Origin: Flectonema sp. DT1601
Taxonomy: Eukaryota; Euglenozoa; Diplonemea; Diplonemida; Diplonemidae
Assembly: GCA_964019425.1 (NCBI GenBank)
Contig: OZ025850.1
Location: forward strand, 186,001 to 250,000
Length of the DNA: 64,000 nt
Reading direction: 5' to 3'
The notes below the pieces were generated by a model. That model had not been told where the DNA came from, did not search any database, and saw only the letters and a program-made list of their open reading frames with translations. Below are positions 10,791 to 19,542 of this stretch, piece after piece. Each line of letters starts with the position of its first letter. The first letter of the stretch is position 1. The position numbers and the translations under genes are program-made.

Positions 10791-13700
10791 TTAACAGTTT
10801 GATAAGCCTGTTCGTTGTTCCAAATGCCATAAGTAGCCGGCTAGGGCGTGAAGATTTCTCGTCGCAAACATTATTGAAAGATTTAGTTTGGTCTCGGAGA
10901 TTCTCGCTTCCTGAATGTTTGATCTAATTGTTCCTTCTCTAATGCGGACCACGTCACCATCCTCGCAATCAAATATTAGATGTCGGGCAGAAGAGTCTGT
11001 TCTTTTGCAGAAGGGGCACTTTATCGGTAGTTCATTTACCCTGAGCAGGGGGTGAGAGCCCGTTCTGAACCTGGCTATCCTTATCTCTGATTCTCTCAGC
11101 ATGTCCTTGGGGTATCGAGCCGCTCTCAGGCCTCCGGTAGCATCAAGATATTGCCTAAGCATCACCCGTTTGATCGGTGGTTTCGCCCTTGTTGAACCCT
11201 CCATAATCTTACCAAACAGCTTTCTGTTAGCTTCTCTCACTATCCTTGACTTATGTGCGAAGAAGTCCATAGTCGTTGACACCGGCTTGCTCTTAACATC
11301 TTTTGAGATCTTTTTCGCCAGTTCATCTGCCTTGTCATGCGGTTCAATTCCCACGTGAGCTGGGATGAATTGAAGGTGTACGAATGAGTCTAATTTTCTT
11401 ATCCCTTCTAGTATCGAGAGAGAGTTCAGCTTCCTCTGAGCCGCAATTCCACCACGCAGCTCATCCAGATTGGATTTAGAATCACTGAAGACTCTCGTGA
11501 TTCCAGATCTGGGACCCAAGACAGAGGTTGCTTTTCCAAATTCACTTATTAACAGCTTCAGAGTTACCTGTTCCGCTTTATAACTACTTTCCGTTGCAAC
11601 AAGTCTCGATGCCATGGTCCGTTCACACGGCGTGATCTGCACTGCCGCTGCGCCTGCCGTGTAGTTGACAGGGTCGTGGGATCCGTCAACAAAAATGGAC
11701 GAGGTACATGGCCTAAGTTCGCTGCAGTACTCCTCGAACTTAGCCTTGTCCACTTCAGCAACACCGGTCTTCGAATGTCCATATCCGCAAGATATCTCCA
11801 GGTTCGGAACATCTATCCATGGCTCGATGCTGTCAGGCATGACAATCCCCTGGATCTCCATATTACGGTCCTCGGCCGGTAAAGTTGAACTCCAAGTTCC
11901 ACTAGCGATTCCCTTCGTAGAAGGAACCCAATCCAGTGACCGATACCTAAATAAAGCAATCCTGGCTTGCTTCTCAATCTGCAGTCTCATCGGGAGTATG
12001 TTCGCCTCCCACAGTAACGGAAGGGACCTTGTGTTGAAGCCGCAGCCGGTGATCTTTCTAGCTATCTTCCTCAGATTCAGGTCAATAGGTTTAAGCTGTT
12101 CATCTGTCAGGAAAGGTCCATAGCTCTCGAGCCCATACAGAATCCTTGAGAGGATGTATAAGTTCTTGATCATGTTCAGCGTTTTGAAATCAAAGTTGAA
12201 TAGCTCCAACTTTCGGAGCAGAACAAGTCCCTTCCTCGTCTCATCAAGTAGTTTATCCACTTGCGTACCATATTTCAGGTCATCGTCAATATGGACACCC
12301 AAGTACTTAACACTATCCACCATCGGCATGAGTACGGCAGTCAGCAACTTCACCCAGGTCGGATCCGGTCCCACTGGCATCAGTGCAAGAAGTTCACTTG
12401 CCTTCGTTACCTCAGTATCACCCAGCTTGAGGATCATCGCCCCATTTCCAAGTAATGGCCTACCTTCTTCATTTGACCGAATCATCCCAGCTAGTTCTTC
12501 CCTACTGATCCGAAAGAAGTTCTCTCCTGACGTTCTGGGGAATCCCAGCCTCCAATACATATTCCTAGGACAATCCACCGGCATCCCGCAGGTCTTCGAA
12601 ACCGACAGTGCCATGTCATTATCTTTGCACCAACGATCTACTAACCCAAGGACTAATTGCGCCATCCGGTAAGTTACTTTAAAATCCTTATTCGAAACCA
12701 CACAAGCTGTGTCGTCTGCGTAGAGTGCTGAAACACATCCAGTCTTCTCAAGTTTCTTAGCCAGGTCGTCGACATATATCAGATAAAGGAGAGGCCCAAC
12801 AATCGACCCTTGCGGAACACCTTTCGTCACAGTTCTGTATGCGCTCAGATTGCCATTGACACTAACCTTTGCTTTCCTTCGCGTCAGAAAGTCAGCAACC
12901 CATCCGATGAATGGTGAAGGAATCCCCATCGTCACCATTTTAGCAATCAGTTTAACATGATTTATCCTATCAAAAGCCTCAGTGAAGTCGAAAGAGAGTA
13001 GAATTGAACTCTTACCACCTTTTCTCGCACCATGAAGCGCATTGACCAGCAGTGAGATTTGCTCGCAAGTATTCCTACCCCTTCTGAAACCTGCCTGAAT
13101 GGAGGACAAGGCATTATTTGACGTCAACCAATACATTAGCCTGTCGTAAATTATCCGTTCAAGCATTTTACCGACTACAGATGTCAACGTGATCGGCCTG
13201 TAGCTGGATAGCTTTTCCTTGGGTTTACCCGGTTTGTATACCGGTTTAATCATACCCTCTTTCCAGACCTTCGGAACTCTAGCTGAGAGCCAGGAGTCGT
13301 TGAATACCGATAAGAGAAAACGTCTACCGGTTGCTGATAGGTTCTTCAGCATCGCCCCGTGGATTCCATCAGGACCAGGAGCCTTACCAGCTTTTACCTT
13401 CTTGATAGCGCGCTCAAGCTCAGACAACACCAGAGGTCCACAAGCACCTGCGTAATCACTTGGCTTCAGCTTCGGAGATTTCAAACGTTTCCTGACAGAG
13501 GTCTTAACGAACTGATCGAGAAATTTACTGGGGAGTTGGTCCTCACTGAATTCAGGGATTTGGATGTCTTGACCCCCATCGGCATCCAGGTCCTTAATCT
13601 TCTTGAAGGCGAATGCAAAACCTTCACCTTGTGCAAGTTTCTCAGCAACGAACTTTCCCTTCGCTTGTTTGGTCTCAGGGGTTGAGGAATTCCACAATCT

Positions 13701-14654
13701 CCTCCTCTTACCCTGGATCCTGAGCCTTCTGCGGATGTTCTTCTTCGCCACATGAAGCAGGATACGGTTAAATGTTGCCGCTCTGATACCCACCTTCGGA
13801 GGACTGTTCACCTTGCTAAGTCGGTAATCCAAATCAAGACGGAACGAGTACCAATCAGCTGTATTAAAGTCCCAGACTGATTTTTTCGATGCCTGGTTGT
13901 TCACTGTTTCCAGCGGTGAGAACGTGTCAAAGACTGCAGCAAGAGGTAAGTGATCAGACCCATGTTCAGAGCCATCACCAATTAACCCGAAGTGTAGTAA
14001 TTGTAACTCCTCGTGGTGGAGGATTGCATCCGGTGAAGTCCCGTGTCTCGGCAACGTTACAAATCCCGGATCGTTTGCAATTAGAAGGTTATTAGATCTG
14101 CACCACTCCAGAAGCTGGCAGCCCTTCGTATCCGTCTTCTTTGACCAGAGTTTATGATGAGCATTGAAGTCACCAGCAAATATAAACCTTTCGTCACGCT
14201 TCAAAGGGAAGAGATCAAAATCTATCTTAGAACTTGGCGGCGAATACACGTTGAGAACATTTACCTCATCATTAATCCTGACACCCAATGTCTCAACAAT
14301 TCCTCTAACCGAAGGGATACAGACTTCATAGCAAGCATGCTGAAGGCCTCTCTTCACCATGGTGATTATACCGCCACCTCTACCCGGTCTATCTCTCCTG
14401 TACGTGATGTAGTTCCAGTGGTACAGAGGCTTCCGAACTGAAGTTTCCTGTAGGCATAATACATCAGGGCTATACTTACCCAGGATGTTTCCTATGAACT
14501 CCTCTCTTCCGTTGATCGTTCTGCAGTTCCAGCTGATAACTCGCAGCTCCGAAGAAGGTCCATCATGACGGCGTCTCGGTCCCGGATTCCTCTCGACGTC
14601 ACCCGCCAGCAGCAGAAGACGCCTTCGCGTTTCAGCCCAATCACGCCCATCAAG
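10791..14654 (-). CDS. LINE-A ORF2: 2A peptide, AP endonuclease, reverse transcriptase, RNase H
   Basis: The frame runs on from the TGA at 14655-14657 with 1287 codons and has no ATG until 14360, which already lies inside the endonuclease. It opens LDGRDWAETRRR LLLLAGDVERNPGP; DVERNPGP is at 14577-14600, so 2A cleavage would leave ORF2 starting with Pro. Next come the endonuclease (SWNCRTINGRE, LCLQETS, FAGDFNAHHKLW, GSDHLPL), RT (APGPDGIHGAML, SSYRPITLTSVVGKMLERI, SFDFTEAFDRINH, GVPQGSIVGPLLYLIYVDDL, ALYADDTACVV) and RNase H (FVDGSHD, SSYKAEQ, VFSDSKS, HVGIEPHDKADELAK). A C-terminal finger CPFCKRTDSSARH....C ends the protein. No breaks are seen. Confidence 0.92.
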   Translation of the reverse strand, partial: LDGRDWAETRRRLLLLAGDVERNPGPRRRHDGPSSELRVISWNCRTINGREEFIGNILGKYSPDVLCLQETSVRKPLYHWNYITYRRDRPGRGGGIITMVKRGLQHACYEVCIPSVRGIVETLGVRINDEVNVLNVYSPPSSKIDFDLFPLKRDERFIFAGDFNAHHKLWSKKTDTKGCQLLEWCRSNNLLIANDPGFVTLPRHGTSPDAILHHEELQLLHFGLIGDGSEHGSDHLPLAAVFDTFSPLETVNNQASKKSVWDFNTADWYSFRLDLDYRLSKVNSPPKVGIRAATFNRILLHVAKKNIRRRLRIQGKRRRLWNSSTPETKQAKGKFVAEKLAQGEGFAFAFKKIKDLDADGGQDIQIPEFSEDQLPSKFLDQFVKTSVRKRLKSPKLKPSDYAGACGPLVLSELERAIKKVKAGKAPGPDGIHGAMLKNLSATGRRFLLSVFNDSWLSARVPKVWKEGMIKPVYKPGKPKEKLSSYRPITLTSVVGKMLERIIYDRLMYWLTSNNALSSIQAGFRRGRNTCEQISLLVNALHGARKGGKSSILLSFDFTEAFDRINHVKLIAKMVTMGIPSPFIGWVADFLTRRKAKVSVNGNLSAYRTVTKGVPQGSIVGPLLYLIYVDDLAKKLEKTGCVSALYADDTACVVSNKDFKVTYRMAQLVLGLVDRWCKDNDMALSVSKTCGMPVDCPRNMYWRLGFPRTSGENFFRISREELAGMIRSNEEGRPLLGNGAMILKLGDTEVTKASELLALMPVGPDPTWVKLLTAVLMPMVDSVKYLGVHIDDDLKYGTQVDKLLDETRKGLVLLRKLELFNFDFKTLNMIKNLYILSRILYGLESYGPFLTDEQLKPIDLNLRKIARKITGCGFNTRSLPLLWEANILPMRLQIEKQARIALFRYRSLDWVPSTKGIASGTWSSTLPAEDRNMEIQGIVMPDSIEPWIDVPNLEISCGYGHSKTGVAEVDKAKFEEYCSELRPCTSSIFVDGSHDPVNYTAGAAAVQITPCERTMASRLVATESSYKAEQVTLKLLISEFGKATSVLGPRSGITRVFSDSKSNLDELRGGIAAQRKLNSLSILEGIRKLDSFVHLQFIPAHVGIEPHDKADELAKKISKDVKSKPVSTTMDFFAHKSRIVREANRKLFGKIMEGSTRAKPPIKRVMLRQYLDATGGLRAARYPKDMLRESEIRIARFRTGSHPLLRVNELPIKCPFCKRTDSSARHLIFDCEDGDVVRIREGTIRSNIQEARISETKLNLSIMFATRNLHALAGYLWHLEQRTGLSNC

Positions 14655-15482
14655 TCACTTGCTCCCTACAAGCGACATGAGCAGACGCTCAAGACGATCC
14701 AGTCTATCCTCGACCGAACACTTCTTCCGCTCACCATCCTTTGGAGGTATATTCTTCTCCTTCTTACTCTGTTTCTGTTGATCGGAGATCGGTGACGATA
14801 CCGTCTTCACCACAGCATCCTGTGCGTTCTGCGATGCCTCGCCCCACAGACGGATTCCCTTCTTCTTACCGTGAAACGCAATGAATTCCGCCCGCGTGTA
14901 CCACTTGCCCGAGCTCTCCGAGAGATCCCTTCGCTTTTCCGGCTTCTGCTCCCTCGCCTTCGGGGTTACCTTCACTGACCTCGTAGGAGCGACTACCACC
15001 TTCTTCATCGGTTCGATTAAACAGAGAACCCCGTCGATGGTGACAGTCTCGCCATCCCTCTCGGGACCACGCACGACCATCCACCGCATCCCGTTCCGAA
15101 CACCATCCTTCATCTTTCTCACCTCCCATCCTTCCCTCGAAATGAGGTACTTAATCGCGTCATCCGACGTGGTCCCGATCGGTATTCCAGAAATCCTGGT
15201 TTCAGGGAGTTTGGCTGGTAAGTGAAGCTTCTCCCTTGCCGCCTTCTCATGCCAGCAGCTAGCTCTGATTCCTAGACCATGCTCATTGAGTACAAGCCCA
15301 AGGCCGCCCTCAATCTCTTCCGCCTTATCCTGCGCGATACTCAGCGTATCATCCTTCGGCAGCCACAGAACTGAAGCCTTCACAGCCTGCTCACAGGTGT
15401 GGTCCTTTTCCTTCGTGAACGTTCCCCCGTTTCCTGAGACCTTGAGGAAGCTCCTCACCTCCGTTGCCTTCACCCGGAGCAT
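14655..15482 (-). CDS. LINE-A ORF1, basic nucleic-acid-binding protein ending at a readthrough-type TGA
   Basis: The frame encodes 275 residues from ATG 15482 (MLRVKATEVRSFLK). LINE ORF1 proteins bind the element RNA. Here no zinc knuckle is seen; a compact alpha/beta core lies at roughly residues 50-140, followed by Lys/Arg-rich segments, a YTRAEFIAFHGKKKG motif and a C-terminal amphipathic helix that may oligomerise. The last codons are GGG AGC AAG TGA CTT GAT. The frame stays open after the TGA straight into the 2A motif and ORF2, and the copy-1 homologue has the same arrangement. The most likely products are ORF1 by normal termination and a rarer ORF1-linker-2A extension by readthrough. 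Confidence 0.88.
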   Translation of the reverse strand: MLRVKATEVRSFLKVSGNGGTFTKEKDHTCEQAVKASVLWLPKDDTLSIAQDKAEEIEGGLGLVLNEHGLGIRASCWHEKAAREKLHLPAKLPETRISGIPIGTTSDDAIKYLISREGWEVRKMKDGVRNGMRWMVVRGPERDGETVTIDGVLCLIEPMKKVVVAPTRSVKVTPKAREQKPEKRRDLSESSGKWYTRAEFIAFHGKKKGIRLWGEASQNAQDAVVKTVSSPISDQQKQSKKEKNIPPKDGERKKCSVEDRLDRLERLLMSLVGSK

Positions 15483-15647
15483 CACCGTTACGTTCTGTTT
15501 TTTTTGAGTGTTTCACTACTGTGTTTCTCCTTCTTTTTGTTACTACTATAATTGCTTAGGCGCTGCCCTTACTGGGTGGCCGTTCACTTTTTCGAGACAA
15601 TGGGGGATGCGACACGGAAACTGATTGCGCTGTGAGGCGCGGTGCGT

Positions 15648-15717
15648 ACAGCGGGGTTCGAACCGAGGCCGATTGGGTGCGGGGGCACCACCCCATCCAC
15701 TGCACTATGACGCCCCC
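15648..15717 (-). other. tRNA-like segment in the 5' UTR of LINE-A copy 2
   Basis: On the minus strand this stretch has an A-box-like motif (TAGTGCAGTGG) and, about 35 bases on, a perfect B-box (GGTTCGAACCC). The ends can pair over most of an acceptor stem (GGGGCGT with ACGCACC, one mismatch). The T stem pairs poorly and no clean anticodon arm forms, so this is not a working tRNA gene. It lies inside the element, between the terminal hairpin and ORF1. It may be an internal pol III-type promoter or a captured tRNA relic. Copy 1 has lost the region. Confidence 0.6.
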
Positions 15718-15785
15718 TAGATCACCTACCCTCGCATTGTAGGTGTCAACGTATATAAATAATAAAAAAAAAATTTCAAAACAGG

Positions 15786-15857
15786 TCCTCTTTAGTACAG
15801 TGGTTAGTATACCTGGCTTTCACCCAGGCGACCTGGGTTCGAACCCCAGAGGAGGAA
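15786..15857 (+). tRNA. tRNA-Glu (anticodon TTC)
   Basis: This gene folds into a complete cloverleaf: acceptor TCCTCTT with AGGAGGA (one G-U pair), an anticodon stem CCTGG/CCAGG with loop CTTTCAC giving anticodon TTC, and a T arm CTGGG-TTCGAAC-CCCAG with a perfect B-box. Discriminator base A. A TTTT pol III terminator follows within a few bases. There is no intron. It converges on the tRNA-Ala gene 48 bp away, and the 5' end of LINE-A copy 2 lies 32 bp upstream. Confidence 0.95.
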
Positions 15858-15905
15858 CGTTTTAAAAAACAAATAAAAATGTGGTGTTGTGGAGGGGGGA
15901 GAAAA

Positions 15906-15977
15906 TGGACATTGAGGGGTTCGAACCCTCGGCCTCCCGTATGCGGAACGGGCGCTCTTCCACTGAGCTAAACGCCC
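15906..15977 (-). tRNA. tRNA-Ala (anticodon CGC by position; unusual C33)
   Basis: The minus strand folds fully: acceptor GGGCGTT with AATGTCC including the G3-U70 pair that marks alanine tRNAs, D arm GCTC-GAGC, anticodon stem CCCGT/ACGGG, T arm GAGGG-TTCGAAC-CCCTC, discriminator A and a TTTT terminator. The loop is TCCGCAT, so positions 34-36 read CGC (alanine), but position 33 is C where U is nearly universal. The G3-U70 pair makes alanine the best call. The poly(A) tail of a LINE-C fragment lies 16 bp upstream of its 5' end. Confidence 0.88.
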
Positions 15978-15992
15978 ATGCAACAAAAAAGA

Positions 15993-16910
15993 TTTTTTTT
16001 TTTTTTTTTTTTTTGGTTACACTCGTCTGTGCTACCAAACTCTTTGTTTTTGTTCTTTTCACTTCTTTGTTTTGTCTTTCTTTAATACTTTCTTTTTAAC
16101 TTAAGTCTGACAAATTGGAAAACACGGGAAACATAGGTAGGCTCCGCCTGAGGACGTAAGAAGAGCGGCAACGGAAAAAATAAATGGTCACGCGTCCTTG
16201 AAATTGGACACATGAAGCTAATTCGGTTGCCATTCCTACCATCGATAAGGAAAACAAAGAGTCGAGCATATAACTAGAGCGGTGGTCAAAGACCACTTGA
16301 ACAGCCCGAAGGCCTGCCCTCAAGAGAAATTTATAAGGAGAATAGGAGAAGAAGGAGACAGGAGTGTTGGATGAGACACTGCGACAACACCGAAGGTGAT
16401 GTGCAGTTACCCAACCAGGAGATGATTGATAATGATGAAAATACTAAAAATAATAACAAATTGATATTGGCGACTACATGTCACCTACTTTACTTCCAAA
16501 GTCTAAGGTTAGATGTTTGTTCCATCCACCTTATGATCAACGCGAGTGATGGAAGCCACGCCAAAGTGAAGAGAGCTTCAAGGTTAGGAATTTCGTTGGC
16601 AATAATAAGTTCTCGATCGCGATCCCACTTGCCGGTCAGTGTTGAGAAGCCCAGGATTTTGAACCTGGCCGAGTCGAGTTTGGGAGATTGACATCCCTGT
16701 AGCAGGTGAACCTGTGAGGACGGTTCGCCACAAAATGGGCAGTCGATCGTCTTGCGCCAGTTCTGAATTAGCGGGTGACATCCTGTCCGGAAGTTCGCTA
16801 TCCGTATCTCGTCGGCTCTTTCCATCCCAGGAGGGTATTTAACTGAACGGCCTCTGATGAGGTGTTTGTAGCAGGTGTAACCACTCACGTTAAGCAGATC
16901 CTTCTTGATG
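15993..16910 (-). mobile_element. LINE family C, 5'-truncated copy
   Basis: This segment is almost identical to the 3' end of the full C element at 19047-25176. On the minus strand it begins inside the last part of ORF2 (residues KKDLLNVSGYTCYKHLI onward, frame ending at 16490). It runs through the whole 3' UTR with the hairpin at 16281-16297 and ends in a 22-base A tail (T run 15993-16014). The high identity indicates a recent insertion, truncated at the 5' end as is usual for LINE retrotransposition. Confidence 0.93.
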
Positions 16911-16939
16911 AAAAGATTATTTATTATTATTTTATTTAA

Positions 16940-16943
<4 letters not shown>

Positions 16944-16975
<32 letters not shown>

Positions 16976-17483
16976 CGGGAAGATAAAATGGAAACTACTT
17001 TCTTTGTCCTTTCTCATTTTACAACAAATTTGTAAAATCTTTCTACTGACTCTGATCGTTGTCTCGACATACAGCGACAGGGAAAACCCGCGAGCTGGGG
17101 ACGACAGTCTTCTTTAGCATTTAAGCATTTTTCGACTTGAAAAGACATGACCCTTCAATTTAATGAGTTCTCATGTTTCTGGGTTTGGGATGGGGAATGT
17201 GCACTTCTTCTCTTGATCCTTTGTTCTCATGGACCCCTTGTCTCTGTGCACAAAAGATAATTCGTCGTCTACCCAGCTTTACATTTGTCGCTGTACCAGT
17301 TAATAAAATGGGGCGAAAGAAGGGGGTGTGAGTCGTCCGTCCTTTGATCTCTGGGGCGTACGGACGTCAAGTTTTTTCGCTTGAAAGTTTTTCATCCTTT
17401 TCTTGGGTTGGGGGGCGGCCTTTGATTTTTATAATATGTGTGCGGCCTTTGGCTCCACTGGTCGGTGTTTCCTGGGGGGGGTG
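16944..17483 (-). mobile_element. Short poly(A)-ended retro-unit 2 (starts with the 219-bp repeat)
   Basis: Reading on the minus strand, the unit starts with the 219-bp repeat (17483-17265), continues with about 290 bp that holds no long frame, and ends in a 32-base A run (T run 16944-16975). The first 219 bases are identical to those of the larger GC-rich unit next to it, but the body is different. It looks like an internally deleted or alternatively processed relative of unit 1. No target duplication could be found. Confidence 0.55.
17265..17483 (-). repeat. 219-bp direct repeat, left copy
   Basis: This segment is identical, as far as I can read, to 18828-19046. It includes an octamer of G (17474-17481) and, on the minus strand, lies at the start of unit 2. 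Perfect identity shows that the duplication is very recent. Confidence 0.9.
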
Positions 17484-17710
17484 AAAAGCATGTTTTGGTC
17501 CGAGTTTGCCTCGTTGACCGGGGTTTTTTTTTTTTTTTTTTGGGGGGGTCTGGTTGCAGGTTGTGTCTCCTGCTTCGCGGGGGCTTTGGTCACGTTTCTA
17601 ACCTCGCTCCCGCTCTTGTTCTCCCTCGTCCTCTACCATGTGTTTTGGGTTGGCTCTGGGGTCTTGGCTCTGTCTTTTCCTCGACTCTTGAGACCTCCTT
17701 CGTGGAGTCC

Positions 17711-18787
17711 CTAGCGCCTTCCCCCTTTCGACGAGAAGTCCAGGACCCTTCGCGTTGGATCCCCTTCTCTCTCCCTCATCTCTCCTTGGGTGCTTTTCTC
17801 ACTCTGTGACGACGACCTTGTGACCAACTCTACTCCTGCCACACCTTGTCCGTCTCGCTCCGCCGGCTCCGGGCGTACGCCCGCGTCCGTGAACGAGGTC
17901 AGGGAGCCCGGGGGCCCGTGTGCGTACCCCATTGTGTCGGGTGAGTCTCCCTTACCTACCCGACGCAGTGTGGGTTTCCTGTTGTAACTCCGCGGCGCCT
18001 GTTCCCTCGTGGTGCCCTCCACTGGCTCCGGTTCCTTCTGCTTGCGTCTCTTCCTCTTCGCTTTCCTGCTCGGGTCTGGGGAGAGAACCTCTATCCTCTC
18101 CCTCTCTTCTCCCTTCCTGTACCTCCTCCTCGCCTGCCGTTCACCTGAGCTCGGGGTGGACTCTCCCATTTCCGCCTGCAACACCTGCGGACTTGGGTCC
18201 TCCTTTCCGGCCCCCTTTGCCCCCGTCTTTGCCTTCCGGCCTCTCGTGCGTCCCCTTCCCGTATTTGTCTTCGGCGACACACACTCCTCCCTCTCCTCCT
18301 CCATTCCCTTTCTGTACTTCGTCCTCCCTCTCGTGCTCGGTGTCGACACCGTGCCCGGCGATCTCTCTGCGTCTTCCCCGCTCCCGTCACTACCCACTGC
18401 GCGTGGTCCCATCTTCGCCCCCAAACTGGATCTCTCGGCCATTGGTTTTGTTTCGCCTGAGTTCACCAGCTTTGAAAGGGGCTCCGATTGGCCCTCCCGT
18501 CGTGTTTCCGCGTTCCCCCCTTCTGGGTGTAGTCCCAGCATCCAGGCCATCTGACCTGCGTTCCCCTCGGGCGCCGCTCCCTCTTCCCATTCCTGTTCAT
18601 CGACCGTCATGGTCATTTGGGAGTCTGACGATCCCTCCTCCTCTGTGTCCGACTCTGCCACCTGGACCACGTCCTCTGACGTCTCCTCGACGTACTGGAC
18701 TACTGACCCTTCCGTCACATTTTCTCCGTCGACTTCCATCTCCGACTGTGAGTCTTCCAGGTCCTCCAACCCCTCCACTCCGTCCAT
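17711..18787 (-). CDS. Highly charged 358-residue protein of the GC-rich unit
   Basis: The protein is unrecognised. The first 90 residues are strongly acidic (many E, D and S; MEVDGENVTEGS). The centre and end are basic, with runs of R and K (KAKRKRRK). Two imperfect internal repeats are visible, one around TKYRKGMEEEREE-VSP and one around RRYRKGEERERIEVLSP. Third codon positions are G/C rich, which favours this strand over the long Pro/Ser-rich frame on the other strand. No zinc knuckle, enzyme motif or membrane segment is seen. Acidic-then-basic layout could suit an RNA- or chromatin-binding ORF1-like protein, but that is a guess. Confidence 0.5.
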   Translation of the reverse strand: MDGVEGLEDLEDSQSEMEVDGENVTEGSVVQYVEETSEDVVQVAESDTEEEGSSDSQMTMTVDEQEWEEGAAPEGNAGQMAWMLGLHPEGGNAETRREGQSEPLSKLVNSGETKPMAERSSLGAKMGPRAVGSDGSGEDAERSPGTVSTPSTRGRTKYRKGMEEEREECVSPKTNTGRGRTRGRKAKTGAKGAGKEDPSPQVLQAEMGESTPSSGERQARRRYRKGEERERIEVLSPDPSRKAKRKRRKQKEPEPVEGTTREQAPRSYNRKPTLRRVGKGDSPDTMGYAHGPPGSLTSFTDAGVRPEPAERDGQGVAGVELVTRSSSQSEKSTQGEMREREGDPTRRVLDFSSKGGRR

Positions 18788-18827
18788 GCCGTCTGACGAC
18801 GGTGGCTCTCCTGAGTGGTGGGACGTC

Positions 18828-19046
18828 TCGTCTACCCAGCTTTACATTTGTCGCTGTACCAGTTAATAAAATGGGGCGAAAGAAGGGGGTGTGAGTCGTC
18901 CGTCCTTTGATCTCTGGGGCGTACGGACGTCAAGTTTTTTCGCTTGAAAGTTTTTCATCCTTTTCTTGGGTTGGGGGGCGGCCTTTGATTTTTATAATAT
19001 GTGTGCGGCCTTTGGCTCCACTGGTCGGTGTTTCCTGGGGGGGGTG
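18828..19046 (-). repeat. 219-bp direct repeat, right copy
   Basis: This is the second identical copy, placed at the 5' end of unit 1 on the minus strand. Its outer edge is cut off by the A tail of LINE C at 19047, so any longer shared sequence on that side would be hidden. Confidence 0.9.
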
Positions 19047-19319
19047 TTTTTTTGGTTACACTCGTCTGTGCTTCCAGACTCTTTGTTTTTGTTCTTTTCA
19101 CTTCTTTGTTTTGTCTTTCTTTTATACTTTCTTTTGGTTTAAGTCTGACAAATTGGAAAACACGGGAAACATAGGTAGGCTCCGCCTGAGGACGTAAGAA
19201 GAGCGGCAACGGAAAAATAAGTGGTCACGCGTCCTTGAAATTGGACACATGAAGCTAATTCGGTTACCATTCCTACCATCGATAAGGAAGAAACAAAGAA
19301 TCGAGCATATAACTAGAGC

Positions 19320-19336
19320 GGTGGTCAAAGACCACT
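19320..19336 (-). promoter_or_regulatory. Conserved 3' UTR hairpin of the LINEs (C copy shown)
   Basis: The sequence GTGGTC-AAA-GACCAC (on the plus strand) forms a six-pair stem with a three-base loop. It recurs in the 3' UTR of every LINE in the window with a 3' end: C fragment 16281-16297, D 25457-25473, A-1 9712-9728, A fragment 10132-10148 and A-2 10664-10680 (A copies have GGTGGCC-AAA-GACCACT, with a G-U pair in the RNA). It is likely the RNA signal recognised by the reverse transcriptase; that role is inferred. Confidence 0.8.
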
Positions 19337-19542
19337 TGAACAGCCCGAAGGCCTGCCCTCAAGAGAAATTTATAAGGAGAATAGGAGAAGAAGGAGACAG
19401 GAGTGTTGGAAGAGACACTGCGACAACACCGAAGGTGGTGTGCAGTTACCCAACCAGGAGATGATTGATAATGATGAAAATACTAAAAAAAAAAAAAAAA
19501 AAATAATAACAAATTGATATTGGCGACTACATGTCACCTACT

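Larger units (their letters stand above)
10456..15754 (-). mobile_element. LINE family A, copy 2, full length and apparently intact
   Basis: This is a complete minus-strand element. In order it has a 5' hairpin (15723-15745), a tRNA-like stretch with A- and B-box-like motifs (15648-15717), a 5' UTR module shared with family D (about 15534-15600), ORF1 (14655-15482), TGA, linker, 2A, ORF2 ending at 10791, a 3' UTR with a hairpin (10664-10680) and a TAAA-repeat/A tail (10456-10490). Both ORFs are open and all catalytic motifs are present. Its 5' end lies 32 bp upstream of a tRNA-Glu gene. The domain order (APE, RT, RNase H, CCHC-type finger) is that of the I/ingi/R1 group of LINEs. Confidence 0.93.
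17524..19046 (-). mobile_element. GC-rich poly(A)-ended retro-unit 1, family unknown
   Basis: On the minus strand this unit has the 219-bp repeat (19046-18828), a short leader, one 358-codon frame (18787-17711), a GC-rich 3' part and an 18-base A run (T run 17524-17541). Its base composition is far richer in G+C than the flanks. The ORF, single leader and A tail suggest a retrotransposed, possibly non-autonomous element or an ORF1-only LINE derivative. No reverse transcriptase, integrase or capsid motif is visible, so I do not assign a family. Its 5' end is abutted by the 7-base A tail of LINE C. Confidence 0.5.

Noticed and set aside
15648-15717. A third functional tRNA gene
   Set aside because: T stem and anticodon arm do not pair properly, and the segment lies within a LINE 5' UTR.
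16490-17017. Minus frame joining a Lys run to LINE-C ORF2
   Set aside because: The N-terminal part is only translation of the unit-2 poly(A) tail and spacer; the frame crosses an element boundary.
17920-18894. Plus-strand 324-codon Pro/Ser/Leu-rich frame
   Set aside because: It is the antisense of the 358-codon minus frame in GC-rich DNA. Its composition is low-complexity and the minus frame has better codon structure and a leader.
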